Below, one piece after another: positions 55,337 through 64,000 of a DNA stretch of 64,000 nucleotides. Under the pieces are notes generated by a model that saw nothing but the letters and a program-made list of their open reading frames with translations, was not told the DNA's origin and searched no databases. A program made the translations under genes and the position numbers. Every line of letters starts with the position of its first letter. Within the stretch, counting starts at the first letter, position 1. Origin of the DNA: Zingiber officinale (taxonomy: Eukaryota > Streptophyta > Magnoliopsida > Zingiberales > Zingiberaceae). Where the stretch lies: positions 17,843,317 to 17,907,316 of the forward strand of contig NC_055996.1 of assembly GCF_018446385.1 (NCBI RefSeq), given 5' to 3'.

Positions 55337-57858
55337 TAATTATGGCAATCGAAATTCAAAATTAAGTAATAATATGCAGTAAGATGTAAAGAAAGACATG
55401 ACATTACAAACTCCCCCTTAATATAACCTCCCCTTTGGATTTATTGTTCTCTTTTGAATTTCTCTACTCTCCCCCTTTGCCATATATCAAAAAATAAGCT
55501 AGTTTTGAAAAAAGACTTAACTTTTCAAGACAAAACTTAGCAGGGTTTGTTTGAAAAACTTAGGTACGAGGCAAAAAAAGGGTTAAGAGAAAAGCAATAT
55601 CTTAGAATTGGTTTTAAACCATTGATTTTGCTTGAGGAGATTATTCTTTGTGCTATGTTAAATAAGAATTCGACTCTTTTTAACTTAGTGAATTTTGAGG
55701 AGTTTCCAAAAAAAAATTTCAATCAACTTTAGAAATTTTTCGATTTCAAAAATTTTCCAGTTTAAAAAATTTTCAAGGAAAATTTTCAACTTAAAGAAGT
55801 TAATTGCAGCTTAAAGAGTTTTCAAAAAGAATTTCAACTTAACGAATTTTCGAAAAAAAATTCAACTTAAATAATTTTCTAACAAAATTCCAAAAAGAAT
55901 TTTCAAATAGAAGAGATTTGAAAGTTTTAAGTTTGAAAAAGTTTTAAGTTTGAAAAACTGCTTAAGAGAAATGAATTTCAAAGATACTTAAGGCAATGGA
56001 GAAGCGTTAACTTTAGTGTTTAATAGTTTACAAATTTTGTTTTAGTAAGGTATCAGAGCCCTAAGGTCCAAGAATGAGTCAAGATTTGGTTTTGGTCAGG
56101 TATCAGAGCCCTTAAGTACAAGCATGCTTAAACTTTAATATTGCCTCTAGAGAACATCTTGCCAAATAGCTAAGTCTAGAGTGTAATTTAATTGAGTTTA
56201 GTTAAAGAGGATTTGATTGGGTACTTAGCTTAAAGGGGTTTTACATAAGGGCTTAGTTTTAAAGGTCAGGTTATAAAGTAATTTTAATTTTAACGCTAAA
56301 AAATAGCTTGAATTTTCGAAATATATCAAAAATAGTTTTAAATTTTGAGGTCAAGTCAAAAAATTTTTAAAGAAAAACTAATTTTAAAACCGACTCAAAA
56401 TCACTCCCCCTTAATTAATGCCTTAATATATTTTTGAGTTCAGGAGTTCAAGCATGAGAGGTTAAAAAATTATTTCCCTAATTTTCCATCTCACTCATTC
56501 TAGATTAACAAGCATGTTTAGCATATGAGTGAGTGTGAGATGGAGTTTAATTTACAACATTGAAAATATCAGTTAGAATTCCAAATAGGTGACCATTATT
56601 TTGAAAATTTAAAAATTAATTGAGTTTAGAATTTCAAAGAATTTAATAACTTCTGAAAAGAGTTTTCAAATTAATTTTTCAGAGGATATTTCAAATGATT
56701 TTTTAAATAATTTTTGAAATAATTTTGAAATGATTAAGTTTTGAAATTAAGTTTTAAAATAATTTTGAAATGATTTTGAAAAGATTTTTCAAATAATTTT
56801 AAAAGAGTTTTAAATAATTTTTAAAGATTTTGAACAGATTTTTCAAATAATTTTGTAAAGAAGTTTTAAAGATTTTAAACTGGTTTTTAAAAGATTTTTC
56901 AAATAATTTTGAAAAGAAGTTTTAAAAATTTTGAACTGATTTTGAAAAGATATTTCAAATAATTTTGAAAAGAAGTTTTAAAAATTTTGAACTGATTTTG
57001 AAAAGATTTTTCAAATAATTTTGAAAAGAAGTTTTTAAAAATTTTGAACTGATTTTGAAAAGATTTTTCAAATAATTTTGAAAAGAAGTTTAAAAGATTT
57101 TGAACAACTATCAGTTTGAATTTTTAAAATTCCTTAGTCATCTCACCCATCTAAATTTTTAATCAGGGAATCCTATAATTATTGTGAGATGAATTATGGT
57201 TGAATTTAAGGGTCTGGTTTAACTTTTTGTTATATTCAGGTTTAGCTTTGGGTTCAACAAGTAAGCATTCTTTGGATAAACTTCTGGGCTATGGTGAGTC
57301 ACAAGGTACTCATTAAAGTAACCATGCCTTCGAGGTTTCCCAAATAGTCCTACCCATTGAGCTTAATACTAAACCTTGGTCTAACTAGTTAAGATCCATT
57401 TAAGGGTAGCTTCGGTCAGTTCCACTTGGCCAAATGCACCAGGTCGAAGTCATATCTTCCTAGACATGCGATGCCCAAGCTTCCCTAACGTACTATCATC
57501 CAAAAACTTTACCAGTGCCGTTGGTCAAGTTAAACCTAGCCCATTTTGATCTAACCTTAATTACCCTGCCGGGTAATCTACTCTTTTTTTTACCCATTTC
57601 GGGTAGATTAAGTTCGGTTACCCAGTCGGGTAAATAGGTTTCGGAGTTGCCAGCTATTCTGGTCCCTCCTTCTATTTTGAATTATAGTAATTAATTTCGA
57701 ATTTTGAATTTTAGTAATTAATAATTTTGAATTTTAATAATTAATAATTTTGAATTTGAATTTTGAATTTTAGTAATTAATAATTTTGAATTTTAATAAC
57801 GAATTTTGAACTTGAATTTTAAACTTGAATTTTAAATTACGAATTTTGAAATATAAAT
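55337..57858 (-). other. AT-rich 3' interior of element D
   Basis: There is no pol. It includes the 56-bp repeat block at 56690-57110 and TTTGAATTTTAGTAATTAAT repeats at 57690-57850. Confidence 0.6.
56690..57110 (-). repeat. Tandem repeat of about 56 bp in the D interior
   Basis: Five or so units contain TTCAAATAATTTTGAAAAG, then AAGTTTTAAAAATTTTGAAC and TGATTTTGAAAAGATTTT. The last three units are nearly identical and the earlier ones degenerate. Confidence 0.75.
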
Positions 57859-59067
57859 TTAATTATTAATTTTAATTGTTTTTCTGCTAGCTCCCCCTGG
57901 ATCATAGCCTCGATAAGGTTTATCGAGGTAATGTATTTGATCCTTAGGAACCCAATAATGTCCAAGTCCTACTTGATTGATCAGGTTGGACTTGGCAACC
58001 CAAGCTTGGACCGATTTACTATTTGGTTTATTTATTAAGGATAGGTAAGATTTATATTTCTTTTTATATCCTAGTCTAGTTTGATTGTAGATTGCCCTTT
58101 GTGTTCCAAGAATCAAGTCAAGATTCTTGGATCCCAAGGAAAATCGTTCTAGGGTTGTTTTCAAATTCTTTACCTGACTTTTCAGATTGGAATTCTCTTC
58201 CTCAAGTTTTTGAACTTGAGTTGAGGTTCCAGTCTGAACTTGATCAGTTAAGGATTCGTTGTTAGGCGTTTCTTTAAGGAGTGTTACCTCCTTTAGAAGC
58301 GATTTGATTCGAATCTTGGACTTAGCTACTTTATGCATTAAATAATTAATTAAGCTATATAAACAATTTTTACTTACAGAGGGGTTCGTTCCTTCGGAAA
58401 CGGATGCGGATCCGTGGCTTCTCTCGGACTCGGCTTCCGATTCGTCCTCACTTCCGGATCCGTTGGTGTAGTCCCGGGCTGTCAAGGCGAGAAAGTTCGT
58501 ATGTTCTAGTTCTTCGTCATCGGATTCCTCGAAAGAAGACTCGTCCCATGTTGCCTTCAATGCCTTCTTTCTTTTGGGTTTCTTTGGATCCTTCTTGTTC
58601 GGGTAATTTGCCTTGATGTGACCCTTCTGATTGCTTGTTCCTGCAAATAACGTAACACCTTCCTCGGCCGGACTAGTATTAGTCTGCTCAAATAATTTAT
58701 TTATTAAAACATGCTTACCTATTTTTGTATCAGGAATACCTTCGTGTAACTCAATCAGATTCTCCCACAGCTCCTTGGCACTTGAGAATGGGCCGGCGCG
58801 ATTCAGTTCCTTATTCGTTAAGCCACACTGAAGTGTATACATTGCTTTTGCGTTTGCTTCTACCTTTTTGATAAGGTTCGCGTCCCAGTTCTCGTACGGT
58901 AGTGGCTTGCCGGCGCCGTTAGTTGGCAGTTGAAGTCCGGTTTTGACGATCATCCAGACTTCAAAGTGAGTCTGGAGATACGCCTCCATCCGACCCTTCC
59001 AATCTCCAAAATTATCTCCGGAGAAGAGCGGTGGGCGAGCAGTGTTGTAGCCTTCTTGATGGGTCAT
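57859..59067 (-). CDS. Gag of element D (402 aa), zinc knuckle lost
   Basis: Copia-type Gag, expected to build the element particle. The start MTHQEGYNTARPPLFSGDNF is chosen by homology to A and E; the frame extends 10 codons further upstream (MFILRDCLSK). WKGRMEAYLQTHFEVWMIVK is the usual N-terminal motif. The UBN2-type region covers about residues 65-115 (MYTLQCGLTNKELNRAGPF, then KELWENLIELHEG). Where a CCHC knuckle is expected the sequence is GTSNQKGHIKANYP (about residues 143-156). The GH is kept but all three cysteines are absent, and about 100 residues usually before the knuckle look deleted. An acidic Ser-rich segment, a coiled coil (about residues 255-320) and the tail VGLGHYWVPKDQIHYLDKPY follow. 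The frame is open, yet RNA binding by this protein is doubtful. Confidence 0.8.
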   Translation of the reverse strand: MTHQEGYNTARPPLFSGDNFGDWKGRMEAYLQTHFEVWMIVKTGLQLPTNGAGKPLPYENWDANLIKKVEANAKAMYTLQCGLTNKELNRAGPFSSAKELWENLIELHEGIPDTKIGKHVLINKLFEQTNTSPAEEGVTLFAGTSNQKGHIKANYPNKKDPKKPKRKKALKATWDESSFEESDDEELEHTNFLALTARDYTNGSGSEDESEAESERSHGSASVSEGTNPSVSKNCLYSLINYLMHKVAKSKIRIKSLLKEVTLLKETPNNESLTDQVQTGTSTQVQKLEEENSNLKSQVKNLKTTLERFSLGSKNLDLILGTQRAIYNQTRLGYKKKYKSYLSLINKPNSKSVQAWVAKSNLINQVGLGHYWVPKDQIHYLDKPYRGYDPGGASRKTIKINN

Positions 59068-59412
59068 CTTAGAAAGACAATCTCGTAAAATAAACACAAT
59101 AAAACTTATTCCAAGACTTAGTCTTGGATTAGTAATGCGGGAGAGAGATAAAAATAGTAATTCAGGAATTTTGAGAAAAAATGATAAAATATTATTAAAA
59201 TAATATTAAAAAAATATTACTACAAATTTTTGAAAATGCAATATTTTGTTAATTCCAACCAATGGTGAAAAGATGAAAATTAATTTTTCAAAAACAGTTT
59301 TGGAGGGAAAAAATGAAAGGAAATTAATTTTAACCTATATAAACGACAAAGCCACGAAAAATGCTTGAATGGTGGTTGCACCAATTCAAAGCGACCCCGC
59401 TCTGATACCAAT

Positions 59413-60615
59413 TGATGGATCGAAAGCGCTAGAGGGGGGTGAATAGCGCTCGTGGCTATTTTAACGATTTAAAACACAGAATAGAAACGCAGCGGAAAGT
59501 AAACACAAACACACAGAGACGCAGGTGTTTTACTTCGTTCGGAGCCTATGGCGACTCCTACTCGAAGGCCCGCGGTCCTTGACCGCTTTCGGTGGGCAAC
59601 AACTATATATCGGAAAGATTACAATTTGAATTACAATTAATGCAATAAGTAAACTAATACCGACAACAAAAGATCGAAGAGTCTGAGCTTCGGGTTGTCG
59701 ACGTCGAGTAGTAGCACTTCAAGGTCGTCTCGTTGGCAGCACTTCACAAAAGAAAGCTTAGAATGTGTTGTTCTTTGGCTGCACCCTCGACCCTCTTTTT
59801 ATATGACATTCCGGGCGCCTGGATCCCTTCCGGGCGCCTGGAGTGTGACGTGGCCAACCAACCAGGATGCTCCACGTGGCGAAGTCGCGGCAGGGATAAA
59901 ACTTGGTCCCGGGCGCCCGGACCTGTTCCGGGCGCCTGGACCTCCGGGCGCCCGGATCCATCCCGGGCGCCCGGATCACCTTTTTCCAGCAGGTTCCTCA
60001 CCTGAAAAACAAGGTTAGTCCGAGCAAATACCCTGCAAGACAGTGTTAGAATCTGATAAAACACAGTAAGGAATAACTGACAGTCTTCGGACTGTCCGAG
60101 TCTGACTTCGGATTCCCAACCAGAAACCCTAGGTCGACCCGACGCCTACTGTTCCCTCTACGGGGAACGCGTCCTCACCTACTCCCCTCAGGAGAGATTA
60201 CCTGATGCCAGTCCGGTCCTCCAGACCGACTGGACTTTTCGCCTAGGGTTACCACCCCCTAGGACCTAGGGTTACCACCCCCTAGGACCTAAGGTTGCCG
60301 CCCCTTAGGGTTTTCCCTCACCTAGGGTTACCTCCCCCTAGGACATAAGGTTGCCGCCCCTTAGGGTTTTCCTCCACCTAGGGTTACCGCCCCCTAGGAC
60401 CTAAGGTTGCCGCCCCTTAGGGCTTTCCTCCACCTAGGTTTACCGCCCCCTAGGAGCTAAGGTTACCACCCCTTAGGATTTTCCCTTTGCCTAACCGCAG
60501 CTATGACTTTCCTGAAACACTTATTCAACACGTTAGATCACCACAAACCTTAACTTTGAATCCTTTGCCATTATCAAAACTCAGGTTCGATCGTCGGATG
60601 CTCCCCGCATCAATA
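59413..60615 (-). repeat. 5' LTR of element D
   Basis: 1203 bp, similar to 54167-55323 with extra bases, including one more GGGCGCCTGG motif and a longer stem block. The outer end reads CATCAATA instead of CATCAACA. Confidence 0.9.
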
Positions 60616-61123
60616 GTGTAGGTCCTAGTTCTCGCATTTCACTGGTGCTCCAGTGCTGTCGAGTGGTAATACAAACCTTATCTAAATGATGATCCATATT
60701 TCCACTTATGTCTTCAAGTGATACTTTATTTAACTCTTCTAGTAGTCAAAATCCTCGTCAGAAAAAAGAGACGGACAGACGGTTCTCTAGCCTTCTTGAT
60801 GGGTCATTTTAAAAAAAAACCTCACAAAGAAAAATGACAAGAAAGATGCACCAAGACTTGGTCTTGGATTAGTAGTGTGAGAGAAGAAAAGGTGAAAAAT
60901 GGCTCGAGTGGTGTTGCATTTGAAGAAATAAGAATTTTGATAGAAGAGGTTATTATACCAAATCTTACTTATGACAAAAATTTGAAAATACAAAATCACA
61001 AAAAAGATGTAAGAATAATTTTTTGCTTACCAAAAATATATTTTTGGAAAAAAAATAAAAAAAGTGACTAAATTCTCTTATGGTGGTTGCAATAATTCAG
61101 AGTATCCTTGCTCTGATACCAAT

Positions 61124-61586
61124 TATATGATTGAAAAGTATTAGAGGGGGGAGGGGGTGAATAACACTCGTAGCTTTTTCACGTTTTTCGTTAAAACTAT
61201 CAAAGAATTGTAGTGGAAAAAAGAGTTAAGCGAAGAACAAAGAAGACAATACTAACACTTTTATTTTACTTGGTTTGGAATCTGTGGCAACTCCTACTCC
61301 AAAGCTCGTGATCGACGACCGCTTTCGTTGGGTAATTCACTAGCAATTTGATAATTACAAAGAAACTTCAATTACACGTAATTAAATGCAATAGTAAAGA
61401 GACAATTTTATCGAAAACTCAAAAAGAATAGAAGCTTTGGCATTTGTCGTCGGATGATCATTCAGGCTTTGTGGAGAGCTTTTCGGAATAACATGTAAGC
61501 ACGGAAGTCGTATGAAAAGTTGTGTTTGAGGTGCTGGTCGAACCCTCCTTTTATAGCCTTCTTTGGGAGCCTAGACTAGTCCCGGG
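61124..61586 (-). repeat. Truncated 5' LTR of element E
   Basis: Matches the 3' portion of 50045-51359, then stops at 61586 at the TG start of sequence F. Confidence 0.8.
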
Positions 61587-64000
61587 TGTAAAATACTGAA
61601 AATAGGCGAATATTAATAAGGGAATTTTCTGGAATTTTTGGAAATTTTTCGGAGCTCGAACAGACGAGTTAACAGGGATAAAACGGGACCGGGAAAAAGC
61701 CTGTTTAGGCTACCCATTTAAACGAGGAAAAGTTTAATTTCTTTTTCTTTACTTTTCATTTCTTTTATTTTTGTTTTTTTTTTCTTTTCCTTCGTTTTTA
61801 TTCCCTCACCCGCGCCTTCTCCCGAGCCCTAACCGACGCCGAGCAGTTCCTTCTCCCTCTCTTCATTTCTTCCGCGACGCCGACGCCATTTTCCCCCTCT
61901 TCTATACTTCTCCCTCGCTGAGCCTTTCCTTCTTCCCCACCGAATCTGTGCCCTAGCCGCCAGCCACCCGAGCCTAACACCGCCGGGAGCCGCCCCTTCT
62001 ATAGCCGTCACCTGTGCCCTAGCGCCGGCAGCCGGTCTTTCCTTCTCCTCTTCTTCGAGCGCCGGCCACCAGGTCCACCGAGCTCTAGCCGCGTCGCCGT
62101 CACTCCGACCCGACGCCGAGCCTAAGCATCGACGCCCTCTCCGACAGCCACCTCTCGCCACCACCGAACCTCCTCCTCTGCCCGTGCCCTAGGTTTGATC
62201 TCACAGCCGGCCTTGCCTCCTTTTTCTCGGAGACGCCCTATTCACGGCAGAAGCAAGCCCTAGATGAGCCCTGCCGATCTTCGGTTGCCAACCATTGAAA
62301 TTTTTCCTAGCCGGCCAAACATTTCTACCCTAGACCTCACTACCGGATCCTCCTTCTTCGCCACCGGCAGTGAGGAGAACAGGGGGTAGCGAGTTAGGTA
62401 AAGGCAAAAAAAAGGGGTATTTGGATTTTTGATTTGGATCCTGTGCTGAATTTGTTGGTTGATAACTATGGTACTTGTCACTGTTTTCCCACAGCAGCTT
62501 CTCCGGGTCTCGACAGTAAGTTCTTCAGGATTTGAGCAGCACTGAGGCATCGAAAAATTTGAGGTAAGGTTTAGGATTTTTGAGCTTCGTGTATATTGAT
62601 TAGGTTTATGTTGGAGATTGGTAGATTGGATTAGCTTTAGATTTTTAATCTCATGTTATGATTAGGGTTAAGGAACTAACCCTGGTGGACCCACTGATTT
62701 TATTTAATTAGGGTTCATTAATTTTGTTGGAAGGATTAGTTGGATCCAATTTAGAATTCCTTTAATTGGATTAGAATGTAGTTTGGCTAATTGTGGTATT
62801 ATAGAAATATCTAAACTAGACATTATGTTTGATATACAGGACCTTGACGCGAGACGAGTATCTCGACGTCGGATTTGGACTGATTGGACTTTTTCTATTG
62901 GAGGCGGGTACTTTTGACTTATGTCATTTGATATACATAGTAGTGAATTTAACAAGTTGCATTAATTATGTCCTTTATTTGTCTCGGTTAGTCACTACCC
63001 ATTATCTGATACATGATTGATTGATTGCTTGATTTGCATCCCATGTATACTTTATTGTTTATACATGCTTATAGGGGGTAGTGATATACCATGCTTCACC
63101 ATGTTCAGGACCTAGATTTTTATACCTTCTGTATACCTTTGATTTGATATGATTCGTTGACCTTGGGTGCACTTTTCTATATATATGGATTAGGTCAGGA
63201 TGTTTTTATGGTTATTGCCATGCACCATTTGCATGATTGCATGCTGTGCGATAGTCCGCTCCATTATTGTTGAGCACATCGCCAGTTACATGGATCTGCA
63301 CACACCACCACTCATGGGTTAGTGGTCGATTCAGGCAGAGTGTGTTGCAGCAGGGACTCTGTTAGGCACCGTTGGTCCACTCATGGGTAGTGAGACACAA
63401 CGTGTTATCCGGCAGGGATTCCTCCCATCCACGTGTACCGGGAGTTGAGAGCATTGCGCTCCCCCATTTATGATTTGGGGTAGGAGGATAGGTGTACTCC
63501 GACAGCATCCCGTCCACTCGGTCACTCATCAGGAGTAGTGACGACAGAGTGCACGGTTGTCACAGCCCTACCCACTCGGCCTCACTATTGTGTGAGATGA
63601 TCGACTGGCGTGAGGGGTGACCAGGACGCATCATGGGCATCATATGCATGATGCATTTATTGCTTGTGCTTGTGTTTGCTGCATTTATATGTTGCATATT
63701 GTTTGAATACCTATGTTTGACATGCATACAGATTTTATACCTCGGTCTGTTGACCTTATTACTTTGATAGGAGATTCTCCTGTTTACTTCGGATGCATTT
63801 TTATCTTTCTTATCGGGAGTCCGCATGATTAGTGCTAGGTGTTGTTTCCTACTTTGTATATCAATTGTACCGAGTGTTGGACTCACCCCGCCTCCATTGT
63901 TGTTATTTTCAGGTTGATGCTGTCCGGAGGGAGTTCCAGTCGCTAGTCCTCACTGCACGTAGTGCTAGATCCCTGCAGACCTCGAGGATTTATTTACCAT
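61587..64000 (+). mobile_element. Probable long gypsy LTR (Del/Tekay-like) F, running off the edge
   Basis: It starts TGTAAAATACTGAAAATAGG. A pyrimidine-rich then very GC-rich stretch (61740-62350) resembles a 5' UTR but has no sustained coding frame. A long segment with repeated CACTCATG(G/A)GTAGTG and CGGCAGGGA motifs (63300-63600) ends near GTTGGACTCACCCC at 63885. Long LTRs of this composition are typical of Del/Tekay chromoviruses; this is recognition, not proof. No second LTR, primer-binding site or target duplication is visible. The alternative is a host gene whose coding exons lie beyond 64000. Confidence 0.45.

Larger units (their letters stand above)
54167..60615 (-). mobile_element. 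Copia-type gag-only retrotransposon D
   Basis: The 3' LTR is 54167-55323 and the 5' LTR is 59413-60615. The primer-binding site is plus GCTCTGATACCA at 59399-59410, and a polypurine tract lies at about 55325-55336. Flanks GTGTC (54162-54166) and GTGTA (60616-60620) are a 4/5 duplication. The interior is 4089 bp with one gag frame and no pol. It is inserted in gag of E. Confidence 0.9.
52850..60807 (-). pseudogene. Broken gag of element E, interrupted by element D
   Basis: Minus-strand start MTHQEG at 60807 is followed by TAG at codon 7 and more stops within 40 codons (PSLFSDEDFDY, then TAG). After D (54167-60615) the frame resumes with KADAKITQTI, then LTKEKFNRVGPFNNAK and LWEKLIELHKKTFDTTV, homologous to the UBN2 region of D. 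The end near 52850 parallels the C-terminus of Gag D at nucleotide level (ACCTCGATAAAG-like block). It is non-functional. Confidence 0.8.
50045..61586 (-). mobile_element. Copia-type gag-only retrotransposon E, split by element D
   Basis: The 3' LTR is 50045-51359 (1315 bp; read minus TGTTGGTGTAGG to CGATCCTACA). A polypurine tract lies at about 51361-51372. The interior is AT-rich and then carries a broken gag. The primer-binding site (plus GCTCTGATACCA) is at 61110-61121 and a 5' LTR remnant at 61124-61586. The 5' LTR is cut at 61586 where sequence F begins, so the target duplication cannot be checked. Confidence 0.8.

Noticed and set aside
55547-55732. 61-codon frame in the D interior
   Set aside because: AT-rich, no homology recognised, and open on both strands; judged chance.
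61771-62164. Pro/Arg/Ser-rich frames at the start of sequence F as a host gene
   Set aside because: Frames are short and overlapping on both strands, as expected of GC-rich non-coding DNA; a gene beyond the edge remains possible.

Overview
The window is nuclear DNA of a flowering plant, probably a monocot. It has intron-bearing genes of plant families, copia and gypsy LTR retrotransposons primed by plant-type tRNA sites, CACTA, Mutator and hAT relics, and long AT-rich spacers. The species cannot be fixed from sequence alone. Host genes are few. They are a six-exon START-domain lipid-binding protein (731-3139, minus), a 77-residue CLE signalling-peptide precursor (5549-5782, plus) and a GIL1-like DUF641 protein with a long 5' UTR intron (45764 to about 48530, minus). 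A decayed sugar-transferase copy (about 44600-45175) is a pseudogene. Nothing suggests that these genes work in one pathway.

Most of the rest is layered transposons. At 8.2-22.6 kb a CACTA-like element holds copia-type element A, whose left LTR was split by copia-type element C (8742-16052, TSD CTGAT). At 23.6-27.8 kb a foldback repeat lies beside decayed element B, whose left LTR holds a hAT-type MITE. At 33.4-42.7 kb a minus-strand B-type LTR was split by a 2.4-kb solo LTR (G). That LTR was then split by a young gypsy element (34074-40180, TSD CATAT, LTRs differing at about 6 of 720 sites). The gypsy element carries a gag/integrase deletion fusion and a roughly 3.1-kb array of a 58-bp repeat with a TATAAATA motif in each unit. 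At 42.7-44.4 kb a C-like minus-strand LTR (H) holds a B-type solo LTR (TSD ATACT). At 50.0-61.6 kb minus-strand element E was split inside its gag by element D (54167-60615). A probable long gypsy LTR (F) starts at 61587 and leaves the window.

The copia-type elements whose interiors can be read (A, C, D, E) keep gag or gag remnants and show no protease, integrase or reverse transcriptase. They look like gag-only non-autonomous elements. C keeps an intact 492-residue Gag with two zinc knuckles. D keeps a 402-residue open Gag that has lost its knuckle cysteines.

The most unusual signal is in the LTRs. The U3 of C holds about 24 consecutive short hairpins. Their stems differ in sequence from unit to unit but stay self-complementary. 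Next to them are eight near-perfect dyads built on GATCGGTC/GACCGATC. Similar but weaker stem arrays occur in the LTRs of A, D, E, G and H. The left C LTR has lost many of these stems, mostly at CTG/CAG sites, which raises either a biological or a sequencing explanation.
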